Positions 43,512-54,314 are shown, counted from the stretch's first letter. The stretch is DNA of 64,000 nt from Betaproteobacteria bacterium (GCA_016716425.1 JADJWJ010000011.1:62001-126000), one strand, 5' to 3'. A program made the numbers and translations. Notes: generated by a model from the letters alone, not told the origin.

Positions 43512-44259
43512 TCAGCCGTGCGCCGCCCTTGCGCGCGCCGCGCGCGTCGCGTACAGGCAGATGCCCGCGGCCACCGACACGTTCAGGCTCTCGACACTCC
43601 CGGCGAGCGGGATGCCGACGATCCGGTCGCACGACTCCCGCGTCAGTCGGCGCAGGCCGCCGCCCTCGGCGCCCAGCACCCAGGCGACCGGGCCCGACAG
43701 GTCGGCGTCGACGAGGCTCTCGCCGCCTGCGTCCGCGCCCAGCAGCCAGACCCCGTGCGACTTCAACTCGCGCAGCGTGCGCGCGAGATTGGTCACCGCG
43801 ATCACCGGGACCGTGTCGGCCGCGCCGCTCGCGGCCTTCGCCACCGTCGCGTTGACCCCCCACGGCGCGGTCCTTCGGCACGACCACCGCCTGCGCGCCG
43901 AACGCATCGGCGCTGCGCAGGCACGCGCCCAGGTTGTGCGGGTCGGTCACGCCGTCGAGCACGAGCAGCAGCGGCGGCTCGGCGACGGCGTCGAGCACGT
44001 CGTCGAGCGTGACGTAGGGCAGCGCGGCGTCGACGATCGCCACGACGCCCTGGTGCCGGCCGTGGCCGGCGAACGCGTCGAGCCGCGCGTGGTCCACCGG
44101 GTGCACGGGCACGCGCGCCGCCGCCGCGCGCTCGATCAGGTCGACGAGGCGCGGATCGCGCCGCCCCGCCAGCACGTACAGGTCGTGGACGGCGTCCGGA
44201 CGCTGGCGCAGGCGCGCGGTGACCGCGTGGAAGCCGATGAGGGCACGGGTGGCGGACAC
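43512..44259 (-). CDS. rlmB: 23S rRNA 2'-O-methyltransferase RlmB (TrmH family), frame-disrupted
   Basis: SpoU/TrmH-family methyltransferase, probably the 23S rRNA Gm2251 enzyme. The start is GTG at 44259 (VSATRALIGFHAVTARLRQRP), followed by the substrate-binding domain and LLVLDGVTDPHNLGACLRSADAFGA (motif 1). The frame breaks at a run of six C at 43856-43861. With five, AVGVNATVAKAASGA continues into GAEGGGLRRLTRESCD (motif 2) and SVESLNVSVAAGICLY (motif 3). A homopolymer indel is the simplest explanation; repaired length is about 248 residues. Confidence 0.88.
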
Positions 44260-44332
44260 TTCGAGGGTGGCGGACGGCGCGGGCGTGGAGGCTGTGCTAG
44301 TGTAGCGCGCGGCCCCGGGCCGGCCGCATCCC

Positions 44333-45037
44333 ATGCTCTACGAAGACCTCCGCCACTTCCTCTACGCGTTGTTGCACGTGGTCGGCCGCCTGGTGCCGAT
44401 CGTGATCTCGGACGGCAGCGCGCCGCTGTCCCTCGCGATGACGCACGGCGCGGACGCCGCCGCGCGCCAGAGGCTCGCGGCGAAGGTAGCGCTCAACGCG
44501 TTCGTGCTGATCGTCGGGTCGCTCCTGTTCGGCGCGTTCGTGCTGAAGATCTTCGGCCTGTCGGTGCCGGTCGTGCAGGTCGCGGGGGGCGCCGTGCTGT
44601 GCGCGCTCGGCTGGAACATGCTCAACGAGGAAACGCCGCCGCCGGCGGAGGTCCCGACGGTCAGCGAGGACGTGGTGATCCTGAAGGCGTTCTATCCGCT
44701 GACGCTGCCGTTGACCGTCGACCCCGGCGCGATCGCCGTGGCGATCACGATCGGCGCCAACCACGCGCACGGCGTCGAGCGCATCGTGATCGGCCTCGTC
44801 GCGGGAATCGTCGGCACGGGGCTGATCGCCACGTGCGTCTGGCTCGCCTACCGCTACGCGCAGCGTGTCGCGCAGTGGCTCGGCCACTCGCGCGTGATGG
44901 TCGTGCTGCGGCTGTCCGCGTTCATCGTGCTGTGCATCGGCGTCGAGATCACGTGGAACGGCGTCAAGGCGCTCGCGTCCGAGCTTGCGTTCGCCCCACC
45001 CGCAGCCGCGACCAGGGCGCCGGAGAAGGCGCCGTGA
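44333..45037 (+). CDS. MarC family (UPF0056) membrane protein, divergent copy
   Basis: 234-residue inner-membrane protein with about six helices of the MarC/UPF0056 family, whose function is unsettled. Clear family blocks are FYPLTLPLTVDPGAIAVAITIGAN and VVLRLSAFIVLCIGVEITWNG. The first-helix motif, usually PIVNPxGNAP, reads PIVISDGSAPLSLAMTHG, so the conserved Asn-Pro is lost. The stop overlaps the GTG of the next paralogue (GTGA). Starts 73 bp from the divergent rlmB. Confidence 0.88.
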   Translation: MLYEDLRHFLYALLHVVGRLVPIVISDGSAPLSLAMTHGADAAARQRLAAKVALNAFVLIVGSLLFGAFVLKIFGLSVPVVQVAGGAVLCALGWNMLNEETPPPAEVPTVSEDVVILKAFYPLTLPLTVDPGAIAVAITIGANHAHGVERIVIGLVAGIVGTGLIATCVWLAYRYAQRVAQWLGHSRVMVVLRLSAFIVLCIGVEITWNGVKALASELAFAPPAAATRAPEKAP

Positions 45038-45708
45038 GCGTCGATCCGGTCGACGTGCTGCAGGGCGTCCTGATCGTCGTCGGCGCGCTGCTGCCGATCG
45101 TCAACCCGCTCGGCAACGCGCCGTTCTTCCTGGCGCTGACACAGGGCGCCACCGACGCCGAGCGCGGTGCGCTGGCCCGCAAGGTCGCGCTCAACTGCCT
45201 CGTGCTGCTGCTGGCGGCGCTGTTCTTCGGCGACAACGTGCTGGCGTTCTTCGGCGTCTCCGTGCCGGTCGTGCAGCTGGCCGGCGGACTCGTCGTGGCC
45301 GCCCTGGGCTGGCAGCTGCTCGGCGAGGCGGCCGATCAGGCGGACACCGCGCCCGCGCCGTCGGCGGCCGCCAGCGAAGCCCGCGCGTTCTATCCGCTGA
45401 CCTTGCCGCTGACCGTCGGCCCCGGCTCGATCTCGGTGGCGATCACGATCGGCGCCAATTTTCCGTCGACGATCCAGCCGTACCTCGCAGACGCCGCGGC
45501 GGCAGTGATCGGCGCGCTCGTCGTCTGCATCGCGACCTACGCGTGCTACCGGTACGCCGAAGCGATCGCGCGGCTGCTGGGCGCCGGCGGCACTGCCGTC
45601 GTGCTGCGGCTGTCCGCGTTCATCATGCTGTGCATCGGCGTGCAGGTGATGGTCAACGGCGGCGACGCGCTGTTCCACTTTTTGCCGGAGGCCACGCCCG
45701 GCCGCTGA
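45034..45708 (+). CDS. MarC family (UPF0056) membrane protein
   Basis: 224-residue paralogue of the preceding gene with the normal motif LLPIVNPLGNAPFFLALTQGA, FYPLTLPLTVGPGSISVAITIGAN and VVLRLSAFIMLCIGVQVMVNGG. GTG start inside the GTGA overlap, so production is coupled to the first copy, suggesting a hetero-oligomer. Followed 91 bp later by tRNA-Thr. Confidence 0.9.
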   Translation: MSVDPVDVLQGVLIVVGALLPIVNPLGNAPFFLALTQGATDAERGALARKVALNCLVLLLAALFFGDNVLAFFGVSVPVVQLAGGLVVAALGWQLLGEAADQADTAPAPSAAASEARAFYPLTLPLTVGPGSISVAITIGANFPSTIQPYLADAAAAVIGALVVCIATYACYRYAEAIARLLGAGGTAVVLRLSAFIMLCIGVQVMVNGGDALFHFLPEATPGR

Positions 45709-45727
45709 GGCACGCCGGCGGCGAGCC

Positions 45728-45757
45728 TTGGCGAGCATCGACGAATCCGGCTATAAT
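45728..45757 (+). promoter_or_regulatory. Promoter of tRNA-Thr
   Basis: TTGGCG (45728-45733), an 18-bp spacer and a perfect TATAAT (45752-45757) lie 42 bp before the tRNA. Position and quality fit a stable-RNA promoter. Confidence 0.65.
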
Positions 45758-45799
45758 CGTGAGCTTCGCCGCACCCCGGTTCCGGGGGGCGCCCGATAC

Positions 45800-45875
45800 G
45801 CCGGTGTAGCTCAGTTGGTAGAGCAGCGCATTCGTAATGCGAAGGTCGGGGGTTCGACTCCCTCTACCGGCACCA
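45800..45875 (+). tRNA. tRNA-Thr (anticodon CGT)
   Basis: Acceptor GCCGGTG pairs with TACCGGC (one G-T), the D arm is GCTC..GAGC, the anticodon stem is GCGCA/TGCGA with loop TTCGTAA and anticodon CGT (reads ACG), and the T arm is GGGGG-TTCGACT-CCCTC. CCA is encoded at 45873-45875. The outer anticodon-stem pair is a G-A mismatch. Confidence 0.94.
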
Positions 45876-45901
45876 ATTCCCAAGCCTGGCACGCCCCCGC
45901 G

Positions 45902-47373
45902 TTAATGCGGCCCGGACGCCGGAGCGTCCAGCGACTGCACGAGCCGCGCCAATTCGGCCCGCAGCACTTTGCCGTTCGCATTGCGCGGCAGCGCCGGGAC
46001 CTGCACGATGACTTCGGGCGCGTAGCGGCCCAGCCGCTCCCGGCAGCGCACCTGCAAGGCCTGCACGTCCAGCGCCCCGGCGGGCACGACCGCCGCGCAC
46101 AGGCGGGCGACGCGCGCGTCGTCGGCGACGCCGAACACCGCGACCTCGGTCAGGTCGGCGAGTTCCGCCAGCGCGGCTTCGACGGCCTGCGGATGCACCA
46201 TGACCCCGCCGTGGTCGATCACGTCGTCGCTGCGCCCGACGATCCGCAGCAGGCCGTCCGCCTCCAGTACCCCGACGTCTCCGGGGTACCCAGCCGCCGC
46301 GGAACACTTGCGCGCTGCCTTCCGGGTCGTCGACGTAGGCGGTGGCCGCGAACTCGCTGCGGATGCGCACGTGCCCCTCGCCGCCGGTTGCCACCGGCCG
46401 GTCCGCGTCGTCGACGATCTCGACGGCAACGCCGAGGTACGGATAGCCCGCGGCGCCGCGCTTGCCGACCACGCGCGCAAGCGGTGCCGAGGCGACCGCT
46501 CCGGTCTCGCTCGTGCCGTAGGCAACGACGATGTTCCGGCACAGCCTCTGTTGCGCAAGGGCGGCCACGCCGGCCGGCAGCGCGCCTCCGCCCACCTCGA
46601 GCACCTCGAGCCCAGCGATGGGCGCGTTGCGGTCCAGCGCCTCGGCCATCCGCTGCACGACGATGGGGGATGCGACGAGCCACGTGACGCCGGAAGTCGC
46701 GACGCGCGCGGCGATCGAGTCCAGGTCGAGCCCCAGTTGCACGACGGTGCCGCCGCCCCACAGCACGCGCAGCACGGTCGAAAAGCCGAACCAGGAGCCC
46801 GGCGCGACGAGGCACGCCTGCCGCGTCGCGACCGGCCCGCGCGTGCCCGCCAGAGGCGAGAGCGTCAGCGCGCGCAGTGCGAGTCGGCGCAGCGCGAGGT
46901 CGTGACTGACCGGCGTGTAGCGCGGCCCGCCGGTCGTTCCCGACGTCGGGCAGTGCATGAGGACGGCGTGTGCGTCCGGAGCTAGCGGCATCGGCATCGG
47001 TATCGGCTGCGGCTCGGCACCGGCGTCCGGCATTGAATCCGCCAGGGCCAGCACGCGCGGGTACGCGGCCGCGCGCGCGTCGTCACCGTCGACGAGTGCG
47101 ACCTGCGCGCGCCGCCCGGCCGGCATCTCCGGCGCGAACGCGACGCCAAGTCGCGCCAACGCGAGCGCGGCCACGCAGAAGCGCAGCGGGATGCGCACGA
47201 ACAGCGCCACCGTGTCGCCGGGCCCGATGCCTGCCGCGCGCAGCCGGAACGCCAGCGCGTCCACCGTGCGCTCGAACGCCGCATAGGTGAACACCACGCC
47301 GTCGGGGCGCACCCCACGCGACCGCGTCCGGTGCGACCCGCGCGTGACGGCGCAACGGCTCGGTGGCGTTCAC
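45902..47373 (-). CDS. AMP-forming acyl-CoA synthetase-like ligase, frame-disrupted
   Basis: Adenylate-forming enzyme, ~490 residues. The GTG at 47373 reads VNATEPLRRHARVAPDAVAWGAP. The frame shifts at a CCCC near 47308 (three C would give APDGVVFTYAAFERT). The main body has the P-loop PTSGTTGGPRYTPVSHD, AYGTSETGAVA and YVDDPEGSAQVFRGGW. A second break near 46300 leads to YPGDVGVLEADGLLRIVGRSDDVIDHGG (hinge) and the C-terminal catalytic lysine region PRNANGKVLRAELARL. The substrate acid is unknown. Starts 19 bp after the oxidoreductase stop, so it belongs to that operon. Confidence 0.85.
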
Positions 47374-47392
47374 TGCGCGGTCCTCCTCGGGT

Positions 47393-50271
47393 TCACGCGG
47401 CCTCGTTGCCGCCGGCACGCAGCGCGTGCGCGATCCACTGCGCGGTGAGCTTCTCCTGCACGGCGTTCTGTCCGAGGGCGCGCGTCGAGCGCGGCGAAGT
47501 CGACGCGGTCGAGCGGCTGGTCCTGGTTGAAGCAGGAGAACACGTAGGCCACCTTGCCGGTGGCGGGGTCCTTGTGCGGTTGCAGGCACTGCGCGCAGAT
47601 CTCCTTCATCATGCACTGCATCGGCGAGTTGATCGAGCCGATCGCCCGGTGCGACGGCTTGAGGAACGGTGCCAGCACGCCGTGCCGCGCGCGCGCGACC
47701 GCCGCCATCATCCGGTCGGAGCCGATCGCGATGATGCGGTCGCAGTCGGCGAACGGGATCGGCTGCGCGCCCAGCGTGCCGGACGCGTACGCGTGCATCG
47801 CCTCCACGATGTTGCCGACGAACGCGCGATCCTGCGGTCGCTGCGCGGCGAACCCCGGCGCCTCGTCGCAGCACCAGACGATGGCGTCCGCCGCCGCCTC
47901 GAGGTCGGCCACCTTGTAGCGGTCGCCGTGCTTCTTGTAGCCGGCGAAGTACAGGACCCGCGAGCCCGCGCGCCGAAACGCCAGACCGATCGAGAACAGC
48001 ACGGCGTTGCCCAGGCCCCCGCCGGCGAGCACGACCGTCTCGCCGGGCTCGATCTCGGTGGGCGCGCCGGTGGGCCCCATCAGGACGACCGGTTCGCCAG
48101 GCCGCAACTGCGCGCACAGGTCGGACGAGCCGCCCATCTCCAGCACGATCGTCGACACGAGGCCGCGCTCGCGGTCGACCCACGCGCCGGTGAGCGCCAG
48201 GCCCTCCATCGCGAGTCGCGTGCCGGCGCGCACCGGCGCCAGCGTCTCGTAATTCTGCAGCCGGTAGAACTGGCCGGGCTCGAACTGCGCCGCGGCCGCC
48301 GGCGCGCGCACCACGACCTCGACGATGTTCGGGGTCAGGCGCTCAACCCGCTCGACCGTGGCCCGCAACAGCCGGTCGAGCGCGGCGTAGAAGGCGGCGT
48401 CCGTGGCCGTCGAGGCCGGCGCGACCTTCGCGAGCATCCGCGACACGATCGGGTAGCCCTGCTTGGCGCTCGCCATCGCCTTCACGACGTTGCCGAAGTA
48501 CGACGGGTGCAGGTCGCCGAAGAAGCTCGTCGCGCGGCCGTCCGGCAGGATGTCGGTCAGCACGGCCGGCTGCGCCGGCTTGGCGAGCCCGCGCAGCACG
48601 GACACCGGCTTCCCGTCCTCGTCCAGCACGCGGAAGTACTTGCCGTCGAGGTGGAAGTGGGCGGCGTCCTCGCGCACGAGCACCGTGTTGGGCTGGGTGC
48701 CGGCTGCGATCAGGATCGTGCGCGCGGGCAGCGTCGCGCGGCCGGCCTCGTGCCAGACACCGTCGCCGTCGTCGTGCTGCACCGAGACGGCGAGTGCGGT
48801 GGCGGCCCCTTGCGCGTCGACCTCGATCGCGCGCGGCGTCAAGCCCTCCGCGAAACGGATGCCCTCCTCCAGCGCCTTCTCGACCTCTTCGTGGTTCAGC
48901 GTGTACGCCGGGCTGTCGATCAGCCGGCGCCGGTAGGCGATGGTGGCGCCGCCCCACGTCTGCAGCATCTCGACGATGCGGGGGCCCGGCCCTCGCGCGG
49001 CGCCGCCGCGCGCCTCGCGCAGCATTCGCGCGTGCGCGATGAACTCGGCGGCGATCGCGCGCTCCTCCGGCGGCCACGCGGCGCTCGACCGCGTCGCGGC
49101 CGCGCTCGGCGCACAGCGACTCGTGGCGCGCGAGGAACTTCTCGACCTGCACCGGGTAGTACGCGAGCGCCTCGGTGGCCGCGTCGATCGCGGTCAGGCC
49201 GCCGCCCACGACGACTACCGGCAGCCGCAGCTGCATGTTCGCAATGGAGTCGCGCTTGGCGGCACCGGTGAGCTGCAGCGCCATCAGGAAGTCGGAGGCC
49301 GTGCGCACGCCGCTCGCGAGCCCGTTCGGCAGCTCGAGGACCGTCGGCCTGCCGGCGCCGGTGGCGAGCGCGATGTGGTCGAAGCCGAGCGCGAACGCGC
49401 CGGCGTCGTCGAGCGTGCCGCCGAAGCGCACGCCACCGTACAGCGCGAAGCGGTCGCGCCGCCCGAGCAGCAGGCGGATCACTTTGAGGAAGTTCTTGTC
49501 CCAGCGCACGGTGATGCCGTATTCGGCAACCCCGCCGAAGCCCGCCATGACGCGGTCGCCGAGCGGCTCGAACAGCGCTGCGAGGTCGCGCACGGGTTCG
49601 AGCGGCACCCGCGCGCCCGCGATCGTGATGCCCGCCAGCGACGGCGGCAGCGGCTCGATCTTGAGCCCGTCGATGCCGACGACCGTGTGGCCGTCGTTGA
49701 CCAGGTGGTGCGCGAGCGTGAAGCCGGCCGGCCCCATGCCGACGATCAGCACGCGACGTCCCGTGCGCGGGCGCGGCAGCGGACGCCGGACGTCCAGCGG
49801 ATTCCAGCGTGTCAGCAGCGAGTAGACCTCGAAGCCCCACGGCAGCGCGAGCACGTCCCGAGGAGCCGCGTCTCCGACTGCGGAATGTCCACCGGATCCG
49901 TCTTCTGGTAGATGCACGCCTTCATGCAGTCGTTGCAGATCCGGTGCCCGGTCGCCGCCACCATCGGGTTGTCCACAGATCATCGCGAGCGCGCCGACCG
50001 CGACACCTTCCGCGCGCAGCTTGTGGAACTCCGACACGCGCTCCTCCAGCGGGCAGCCGGCCAGCGGGACGTGGAACGGCGATTTCCTGAACGGCGCCTC
50101 GCCCGGATTCGGCTTCTTCTCCGGCAACCCGCGCGCGCACGAGTCCTTGCCCTGCTCGTGGCACCAGATGCAGTAGTGCGCCTGGTCGAGACCGCCGGTG
50201 AGGTCGGTGCCGGGGTCGGTGAGTGCGAAGCCGTCGCGTTCGCGCAGCGCGTGGTCGGGCGGCAGTTTCAC
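47393..50271 (-). pseudogene. Large FAD/NAD(P)/Fe-S oxidoreductase (GltD-PyrK-like), several frame breaks
   Basis: About 960 codons. N-terminal cysteine clusters (YCIWCHEQGKDSC, AGCPLEE, and out of frame ICNDCMKACIYQ), a GltD-like pyridine nucleotide oxidoreductase core (VLIVGMGPAGFTLAHHLV, VVVVGGGLTAIDAATE), a ferredoxin-reductase FAD/NAD part (FEPGQFYRLQNYE, VVLAGGGLGNAVLFSIG) and a PyrK-like cysteine end (ICAQCLQPHKD..YVFSCFNQDQ). Breaks are seen near 49980 and 49870 (compensating), 49085 and 47480 (an extra C). GTG start overlaps the previous stop (GTGA). The coding signal between breaks is strong, so the gene may be intact in the cell. Probably passes electrons between NAD(P)H and an unknown acceptor. 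Confidence 0.8.
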
Positions 50272-50901
50272 GCCGTCACGCCGTCGCGCGTCTCCGCCGC
50301 GAGCGGCACCAGTTTCCCGAAGTCGAGCTTGCGCGGCGCCCGGAACAGAACGCCGCCGCGGTGTGCGGCGCGCCCGCCGGCGTGCGCGGCCCACGCCGCA
50401 TAGCGCAGCGCGACGTCGAGCGCGGCCGCGTGCGCGGTCTCGTCGGCGAGCCACGATGTCACGGCCCGCGCGAAGCCGAGCTCGGAGAACGGTGCGCCCA
50501 GCGCCGCGCCTCCAGTTGCGCGCGCAGCGCGGCGCCGTCGAACGCCGCGGCGGCGTCCGCCTTGTGCGCGTTCATCGCCTTGCGCTGGACGAACTGCCGC
50601 TTGACCGCGTAGAGGGGCGCCAGTTCGTGATGGCGCGCCGCGAGCGCACGCACCTCGGGCCCGATGCCGAACAGCGCGGCGAGAAAATCTTCCAGGTGGG
50701 GGCGCCAGCGCGAGCAGCAGCGCCGACTCGTCCTTCGCGGCCAGCGACGCCGGTGGCGCGCGCGGCCGCCAGGCGCTCGGCGAGCACGGCGTCGACGGCG
50801 GCGAGGTGCGCGACGAAGAGCGCGTCGATGCGGCGCGCGCCGTCTTCCGAGTACAGATCGGCGAAGGCTAGGCCGTGGGCGAGGGTCAGGGGACGCGACA
50901 T
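50268..50901 (-). pseudogene. Unrecognised helical partner protein of the oxidoreductase, frame-broken
   Basis: Coding sequence is visible in three frames. MSRPLTLAHGLAFADLYSEDGARRIDALF is first. LAAKDESALLLALAP runs to about 50700, PHLEDFLAALFGIGPEVRALAARHHELAPLYAVKRQFVQRK follows, then after about 50505 FSELGFARAVTSWLADETAHAAALDVALRYAAW. One break is a run of five G, another a GC duplication. Repaired it is ~210 residues, mostly helical; no family recognised. A TAGAAT at 50949-50954 (minus strand) may be its -10. First gene of the run with the flavoprotein and ligase, so probably its dedicated partner. Confidence 0.6.
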
Positions 50902-51103
50902 GGAACCCGGGGCGCGCAGCGACGCGGGCGGCCGGACCAAAGCCCGTTATTCTAACCGCTTCGTCGCGCCGGCCGCTGCGTGCGCAGCGCATATGCATGG
51001 CGCCGACCGGACGTGCGCCGCCGGTGGTTCATAATGCACGGTCAACGCCGCCCGGCCGCCGGACGTTGTGGCCGGTGTGGCGGACCATCCCGCTGGAGAT
51101 CCC

Positions 51104-52295
51104 ATGTTCGCGCTTCGCTTCGCCCTCCTGCCGACCCTGGCCATCGCCATCGTCCTGCCCGCCGCGGCGCAGACGGTCAAGCTGGGCGAGCTCAACAGCT
51201 ACAAGGTGTTCCCCGCCTTCCTCGAGCCGTACCGGAAGGGCATGGAACTCGCGGTCGACGAGGTCAACGCCGCCGGCGGCAGTGCTCGGCCGCAAGCTCG
51301 AGATCGTGATCCGCGACGACAACGGCACGCCGGGCGACGCCGTGCGCGTCGCGGAGGAGCTGGTGTCGCGCGAGAAGGTCGTCATGCTGCTCGGGACGTT
51401 TCCGTCGAACGTCGGGCTTGCCGTCGCCGACTTCGCCAAGCAGCGCAAGGTCCCGTTCCTCGCCGCCGAGCCGCTGACCGACAAGATCGTCTGGGAGAAC
51501 GGCAACAGGTACACGTACCGGCTGCGCGCATCGACGTACATGCAGACCGCGATGCTCGTGCCCGAGGCCGCCAAGCTCGGCAGGAAGCGCTGGGCCATCG
51601 TGTACCCCAACTACGAGTACGGACAGGCAGCCACCGCCGCGTTCAAGAAGCAGATGAACGCCGCGCAGCCCGGCGGGCTGGTGTTCATCGAGCAGGCGGT
51701 GCCGCTCGGCAAGATCGACCCCGGACCGGTCGTGCAGGCGCTGCTCGACGCGCAGCCCGACGCGATCTTCTCGTCGCTGTTCGGCGCCGACCTCGCCCGC
51801 TTCGTCCGCGAGGGCCAACTGCGCGGCCTGTTCAAGGATCGGCCGGTGTTCAACCTGTTGGGCGGCGAGCCCGAGTACCTCGACCCGTTGAAGGACGAGG
51901 CGCCAGTCGGCTGGTACGTGACCGGCTACCCGTGGTACGCGATCGACACCCCGGAGCACAAGCGCTTCCGCAGCGCGTACCAGGCGCGGTTCAACGACTA
52001 TCCGCGGCTGGGTTCGGTCGTCGGCTACAGCACGGTGATCGCCGCGGCGGCGGCGCTGAAGAAGGCCGGGTCCACCGATCCGGAGAAACTCGTCGCCGCG
52101 CTGTCGGGCCTCGCGTTTAGCTCGCCGTTCGGCAACGTGACGTTCCGCCCGCTCGACCACCAGTCGACGATGGGCGCGTACGTCGGCCGCACGGCGGTGA
52201 AGGACGGCCGTGGCGTGATGGTCGACTGGCGCTACGCGGACGGCAAGGACTACCTGCCCCCCGACGAGGTCGTGCGCACGCTGCGCCCGCAATGA
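51104..52295 (+). CDS. Branched-chain amino-acid type ABC substrate-binding protein, frame-disrupted
   Basis: Periplasmic binding protein of the Leu/Ile/Val (Peripla_BP_6) type, ~397 residues. Signal peptide MFALRFALLPTLAIAIVLPAAAQ, then VKLGELNSYKVFPAFLEPYRKGMELAVDEVNAAGG. At about 51283 an extra A shifts the frame, and the family continues with VLGRKLEIVIRDDNGTPGDAVRVAEEL, AEPLTDKIVWENGNRYTYRL and GSVVGYSTVIAAAAALKKAGSTDPEKL. A CATAAT at 51030-51035 may be the -10. First gene of the transporter; the ligand could be an amino acid or another carboxylate. Confidence 0.9.
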
Positions 52296-52419
52296 CCGGT
52301 CGCCTCGCCGCAGCGGCGGCGGGGTGCGAGCGCACGCGCCGGGGCGCCGGCCGTTCCGTGTCAGAATCGGGGCCATCGATCGCCAGGGCCTGACCCTTCG
52401 TCGCGCCCGCCGCCGCCGC

Positions 52420-54314
52420 GTGACGCTTGCCTCGCTCCTGCTGCAACTGCTGAACGGCCTGTCGTCGGCCTCGGCGCTGTTCCTCGTCGCCGCCGGCCTG
52501 ACGCTGATCTTCGGCGTCACGCGCATCGTCAACTTCGCGCACGGCTCGCTCTACATGCTGGGCGCGTACTGCGCGTATGGCCTCACCCAGCTGCTCGCCG
52601 GCGCCTTCGGCCACGGCGGCGCGTCGTTCTGGCTCGCCGTCGTGCTCGCGGCGGTGGTCGTCGCCGCGATCGGTGCGCTGATCGAGGTCCTGCTGCTGAA
52701 GCGCCTGTATGCGGCGCCGGAGCTCCTGCAGCTCACGGCAACGTTCGCCGTCGTGCTGATCGTGCGCGATGCCGCCCTTGCGATCTGGGGTGCAGAAGAC
52801 CTGCTGGGCCGCGTGCGCCGGGCCTGGCTGGCACCGTAGAGATACTCGGCCGCCCGATTCCGCAGTACGACCTCTTCCTGATCGCCGTCGGACCGCTGAT
52901 GCTCGCCGCGCTGACGTGGCTGGTCACGCGCACGCGCTTCGGCATGCTGATCCGCGCGGCGTCGGAGAACCGCACGCTCGCCGCCGCGCTCGGCATCGAC
53001 GACGCGCGCCTGTTCACCGCCGTGTTCGCGCTGGGTGCACTGCTCGCAGGGCTCGCCGGCGCGCTGCAGCTGCCGCGCGAGCCGGCCAACCTCGGCATGG
53101 ACGTGGCGATCATCGCCGACGCGTTCGTCGTCACCGTCGTGGGCGGGCTGGGGTCGATCCCGGGCGCGTTCCTGGCGGCGCTGCTGATCGGCCTCACCAA
53201 GGCGCTGTGCATCGCGCTCGGCAACGTCGAGTACCTGGGCTTCTCCTTCGCCTTTCCGAAGCTGACGCTGGTGGCGGAGTTCGTCGTGATGGCGGTCGTG
53301 CTGGCGGTGAAGCCGCACGGGCTGCTCGGACGCGCGCCGGCCGCGCCGATGACCACGCCGCTGCCCGAGCAGCGCGAACTGGTCGTCGGGCCAGGACAGC
53401 GCGACGCGTGGGTCGCGGCCGCGCTGCTGGCCGCCCTGGTGGCGCTGCCGTGGGTTCGCGACGAGTACGCGGTGGTCCTCGCCACCGACGTCCTGATCGC
53501 GGCGCTGTTCGCCCTGTCCCTCCAGTTCCTGCTCGGCACCGGCGGGATGACGTCGTTCGGGCACGCGGCGTACTTCGGTACCGGCGCCTACTGCGCCGCG
53601 ATCGCCGTCAAGGCCGGGGTGCCGATGCCCGCGGCGCTCGCGCTGGCGCCGCTGGGTGCGCTGGCCGCCGCCGTGGTGTTCGGCTGGTTCTGCGTGCGGC
53701 TGGCCGGCGTCTACCTCGCGATGCTGACACTCGCGTTCGCGCAGATCGTCTGGTCGATCGCGTACCAGTGGGACAGCGTGACCGGCGGCTCGAACGGACT
53801 CGTCGGCGTGTGGCCCGCCGAGTTCCTCGCCGACCGCACGCGCTACTTCTACCTGACGCTGGCCATCGTCGCGCTCGCGTACGCGGCGCTGGTGCGCATC
53901 GCGCGCTCGCCGTTCGGCTTCGCGCTGCGCGGCGCGCGTGACTCGGCGCTGCGCGCCGGTGCGCTCGGCATCGACGTGCGCCGGACGCAGTGGGCCGGCT
54001 TCGCGCTCGCCGGCGCCTTCGCCGGCCTGGCCGGCGGCCTCTTCGCGTTCTCCAAGGGCAGCATCTCGCCCGAGTCGCTCGCGATTCCCCGCTCGGTGGA
54101 CGTGCTGGTGACGGTGTTGCTGGGCGGCCTCAACGCGCTGTTCGGCCCCCTGCTCGGCGCCGCGGTCTTCACGTGGCTGTCCGACACGCTGGCGCGGTTC
54201 ACCGACTACTGGCGCGCGCTGCTCGGCGCGCTGATCCTGCTCATCGTGCTGGTGTTTCCGGCCGGCATCGGCGGCGCGTTCGCCCGCCTCGTGCGCAAGC
54301 GGGGACCGGCATGA
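52420..54314 (+). CDS. Fused LivH-LivM permease of the branched-chain amino-acid type ABC transporter, frame-disrupted
   Basis: LivH (TLASLLLQLLNGLSSASALFLVAAGLTLIFGVTRIVNFAHGSLYMLGAY ... GGLGSIPGAFLAALLIGLTKAL) is joined directly to LivM (LATDVLIAALFALSLQFLLGTGGMTSFGHAAYFGTGAYCAA ... GGLNALFGPLLGAAVFTWLSD) in one ~631-residue protein with about 17 helices. At about 52800 a missing C in GGCCGCGTG ends the first frame early (stop at 52837-52839). With it the reading is LLGPRAPGLAGTVEILGRPIP. GTG at 52420 is chosen; the ATG at 52324 would add a non-family basic leader. The TGA overlaps an ATG (ATGA). Confidence 0.88.

Noticed and set aside
43480..44334. Two separate small methyltransferase-like genes instead of one rlmB
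   Set aside because: The N-terminal and C-terminal parts join perfectly if one C is removed from a run of six, so they are halves of one gene.
45095..45700. Overlapping alternative frames within the second MarC gene
   Set aside because: Only one frame gives membrane helices and the MarC motifs; the others are Arg/Pro-rich.
52324..52419. ATG at 52324 as start of the LivH-LivM permease
   Set aside because: It would add 32 Arg-rich residues that no LivH has; the GTG at 52420 gives the normal first membrane helix.
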